In this document: in pieces, positions 51,401 through 55,012 of the stretch | Layout of the letters: each line of letters opens with the position of its first letter | Numbering within the stretch: the stretch's first letter is position 1 | Source of the DNA: Chloranthus sessilifolius | Taxonomy: Eukaryota; Streptophyta; Magnoliopsida; Chloranthales; Chloranthaceae | Assembly: GCA_021018995.1 (NCBI GenBank) | Contig: CM037596.1 | Span: 15,141,501 to 15,205,500, forward strand | Length of the DNA: 64,000 bases | Direction: 5' to 3' | Program-made: the position numbers and the translations under genes | Notes under the pieces: model-generated | What the model was told of the DNA's origin: nothing | What the model saw: the letters and a program-made list of their open reading frames with translations, nothing else | The model's database searches: none

Positions 51401-54400
51401 AGCTGACATGGCCGCCGATACTAAATATCCAAACATTGCTTGATGGAAAAAGCTACTGCCATTTTTGTAGTCATGAATGACTTAAGATTTTGAATAAAGT
51501 TGGAATATTCCTAGGTAACACTGGTATTGCGATAACGACATCCTCTGCTGACAAGATTCCTGATGTGAGCATAGGGATGCAGTCTTAGCTCTTTTTCATC
51601 CTTAAATCAAAATCTTTTGTAGTATCGCTATGCAGTTAGAGATGGCATTTCCCTCTTTAACATACTGGTCAATTTCGCTAATGAAAATCTGAGATAATTC
51701 AAGCCCATCATTCATTCAGGGACAGGATTTTGAGTGCCATAAAGCAATATTCATGACATGAATAATAAACATATGCTGTGGTTACATGCTCATTGGTAAA
51801 AAAAACATAACAGCTTTGCATATCATGTATATTATTGCCTAAGTCAACTGGTTATGTGACAGCCCAGATTTCCGCACCCGTGCCATCAGGATCATCGTCA
51901 CTAATGATCCCTAGGACAAACATAAGAATGTCTACTCGTGTAGCGTAACTCAGAGCAGACATTAACTAAAGAGGCAGTAAGAGTCAATAATTAAGGCACT
52001 TAATAAAAGAGAAACAATATATATAACAAAAAGAATATACATCCTCCAAAAAGGAACCAAGAAGAACCACTGGTGATGGACATCCATCACCCAAAATAAT
52101 GGTTACGATAAGATATATACTACAATAATGTATAAAAAGAAACCTACAGATAAATAATACAAAACTGAGTGGCCACCAGACCAGATAATCCAAATATCAA
52201 GTACAGAACCCTCAAAATACAAAACAAGACTAAATACCCAAACTACGGGTAAAACTCGTCTACAAGGATATCTGTATCCTCCTCCTCAACCTTAGGTTGA
52301 TGGTCAGGATCGCTCTCAGTGCCGGGAGCCCGCGCCTCATAACCTAATGACATAAAGTCAGGGATGAGCTAACCATCTAAGCTCAATAGAAGAAACTCAA
52401 TTAAATTGTATCTAAACTGTAAAACATGGTTGTCAGAACATATATCAGAACAGATAATCAGAGCGAAGCAGATATTTCAAAGACTAGAGATGTGCAAATG
52501 CTGATGTTTTGAAATGATAAATGACAGTTACCGGATAACAGGAATCAGATTTATGCTCAAGGTTTCAGATAAAGTGTATACTTTATATCAAATGACTTAA
52601 ATCATATACTTAAGTAACTCCCGTGAATATAGCACGTGGTAGCCAGATGTTTACCGATGGGTAATCCCGACCATCGCCGTTCAATGAACACTTTCAGGAA
52701 TGCTGCAAGTCTCTGCGTAATGAGAGCAACTTGTGCCAGAGATTACAGATCAGATACACGGATATCCCGCCGTGCCGGTCACAGGTATGCTGCCGCGTCG
52801 GTGGGATTCATCACATGAACTTTAAATCACATGCATACATATAATATCAGGAATCAGATGTCAGATAGCAGGAGTCAAGTGTCAGAATTTAAAATGACAG
52901 AATATTTCATTTATATGCAATGAATGCTTTAAGACAGGGATCAGAACAAGTGCCAGAATACGGATATTATGAGTCCATGAGATCAGAATCAAATGCAAGT
53001 TAAGTTGAATTTTCCCTTCCTTAAATCGCATCTTTCTAAGCAAATCAAAGCTTCTTTAAGTGTCTCGGTTTTAACCTAGACCATACGTACATTGTAATAA
53101 GTGTCAGAGGTGTTAGAAAGTCAACTGGTACAATGTCCAGCAGTGTTTTTCCCAAAAAAACCAAAACAGACAAAATAGGGAAATTCGATCAATCATTTCC
53201 TTATTTGATCGATCGGATTACCAATCTGATCGATCAAATCTCAATTTTGATCGATCGGACCCCAGAAGCCAACATAGCCTGAACAGAGGAATTCAATCGA
53301 TCAACTTCCCTATTTGATCGATCGGACCTTTCAGAGGTTGAATTCCCAATTTTCAAACTTCATGTTTATATACTATTATATACAATTCAATCGATCATTT
53401 TCCCAAATGTTCCTCAAATAATTTATTTCTGTGACCTTGATTAATCTTGAAAATATAACTGTATATTGTAATTGTTCTGAAGACACTTCACAAATTTGCA
53501 GGGATATTTAGAGGATTCGGTCCAGGAACCATTAATCAATCATGAATTGTTGGGTGATTCAGTAGCATGGGGTGGATGTACTATAATATACTTGCTTGGT
53601 CAACAGCTTCACTTCGAGCTTTTTGATTTTTCCTATCAACTCCTGAATGTTGCAGAGGTGGAAAGCGTGACTAATGTGCAAGCTGTATCTTTTGACAGGG
53701 CTAAGAATGTTAACTATTTGCAGGTAGTGGCATGACATCTTGAAATGCCTAATTTTCTTTTGAACTTTCTTTGCATGTTGATAACAATCCGATACTGGTA
53801 TCGGACCTGGTATCAATATCAGTCCTGAACTGTCTTTTTTTACTTTTTTTATTTTTTTTTATTACAAAATCTTCAGTATCGGTTGATATGTATCAATATC
53901 GGCCGATACGTATCGGTTTGACCGATACCAATGTCGATATCTGAGTTTGATACCTCGGTTCATGCATCATATTTGCATTTTAGACAATTGAACATCAGTT
54001 TAATCTGTCTTAGTTTCTTTTCTTATCTACTACTTTTTCACCAAGCATAGCCTAGGGTAGTAGACATTGATGCCATGTATCTTGCTAGTACGTTGGGGTG
54101 TTTAGGGCCCATTTTGATCTCTCGATTAAAAGGTCATTTTTTATCAAAGTATGTCCATATGGATGTTTACAAAATTAATAGGGAGAGAGGCATAAATTTT
54201 TGTGAAATTAATAGGGAGAGGCGTAGATTTTCATGAACTAAAAAGTCTCTACTTTAGCCCAAAATAAAAACTACTACCAGTGGAATTAGATAGTAATCAA
54301 AAACAGAGCCTTTCCTAAGAGTCCTAGCGCTTTACTGTCAATTTATGTGTCTGCAAGAAGAGGAGCAGATGGATCACTTGCTGACTCACTGTTGGGTGGC

Positions 54401-54966
54401 CAAGGACGTTTGGAATGTGGTGCTTGAGATGTTTAGCATGAGTTGGGTTTTCCCTAAAAGTGCTAGCAGTTTACTGTCACAGTGGGATGGAATTAAATTG
54501 GGTGGGGAACAAGGCGATTTTTGGAGCCTTTTGGGTTTAGCTATTATGTGGGCTGTTTGGAATGAAAGAAATAATAGGGTGTTCAACAGATTTGGAAGGC
54601 CAAATAACATGATAATGAAGGCTGTGAGGGATTTGGCAGTGCATTGGATCAAGCTTTCTAGCAGTTTTCAGGGGGATCAGGATGGCATATCTGGATGGGA
54701 AAGCCTCGTATCTTAACCTGTTTTTCCTCTTGCTCTGAGAGGGATTCTCCTTAGATTTTTCTCAGGCTCAGGGATGAAGTTGGGTAGATCTTAGGCTGCC
54801 CAGCATCTTGCGGGTTTCTCTTTTGTACAGGTGTTTCTTTTGTTTTATAAAATTTATCTTTACAGTTCAAAAAAGTAAAATCAGAGCCTTTCCAAGTCTC
54901 TAGACATGGGTCTATGGTTGAAAGATTAGGTTTGGTTTGATAGGTGGCCGGAGAAGAAGATAGAAA

Positions 54967-55012
<46 letters not shown>

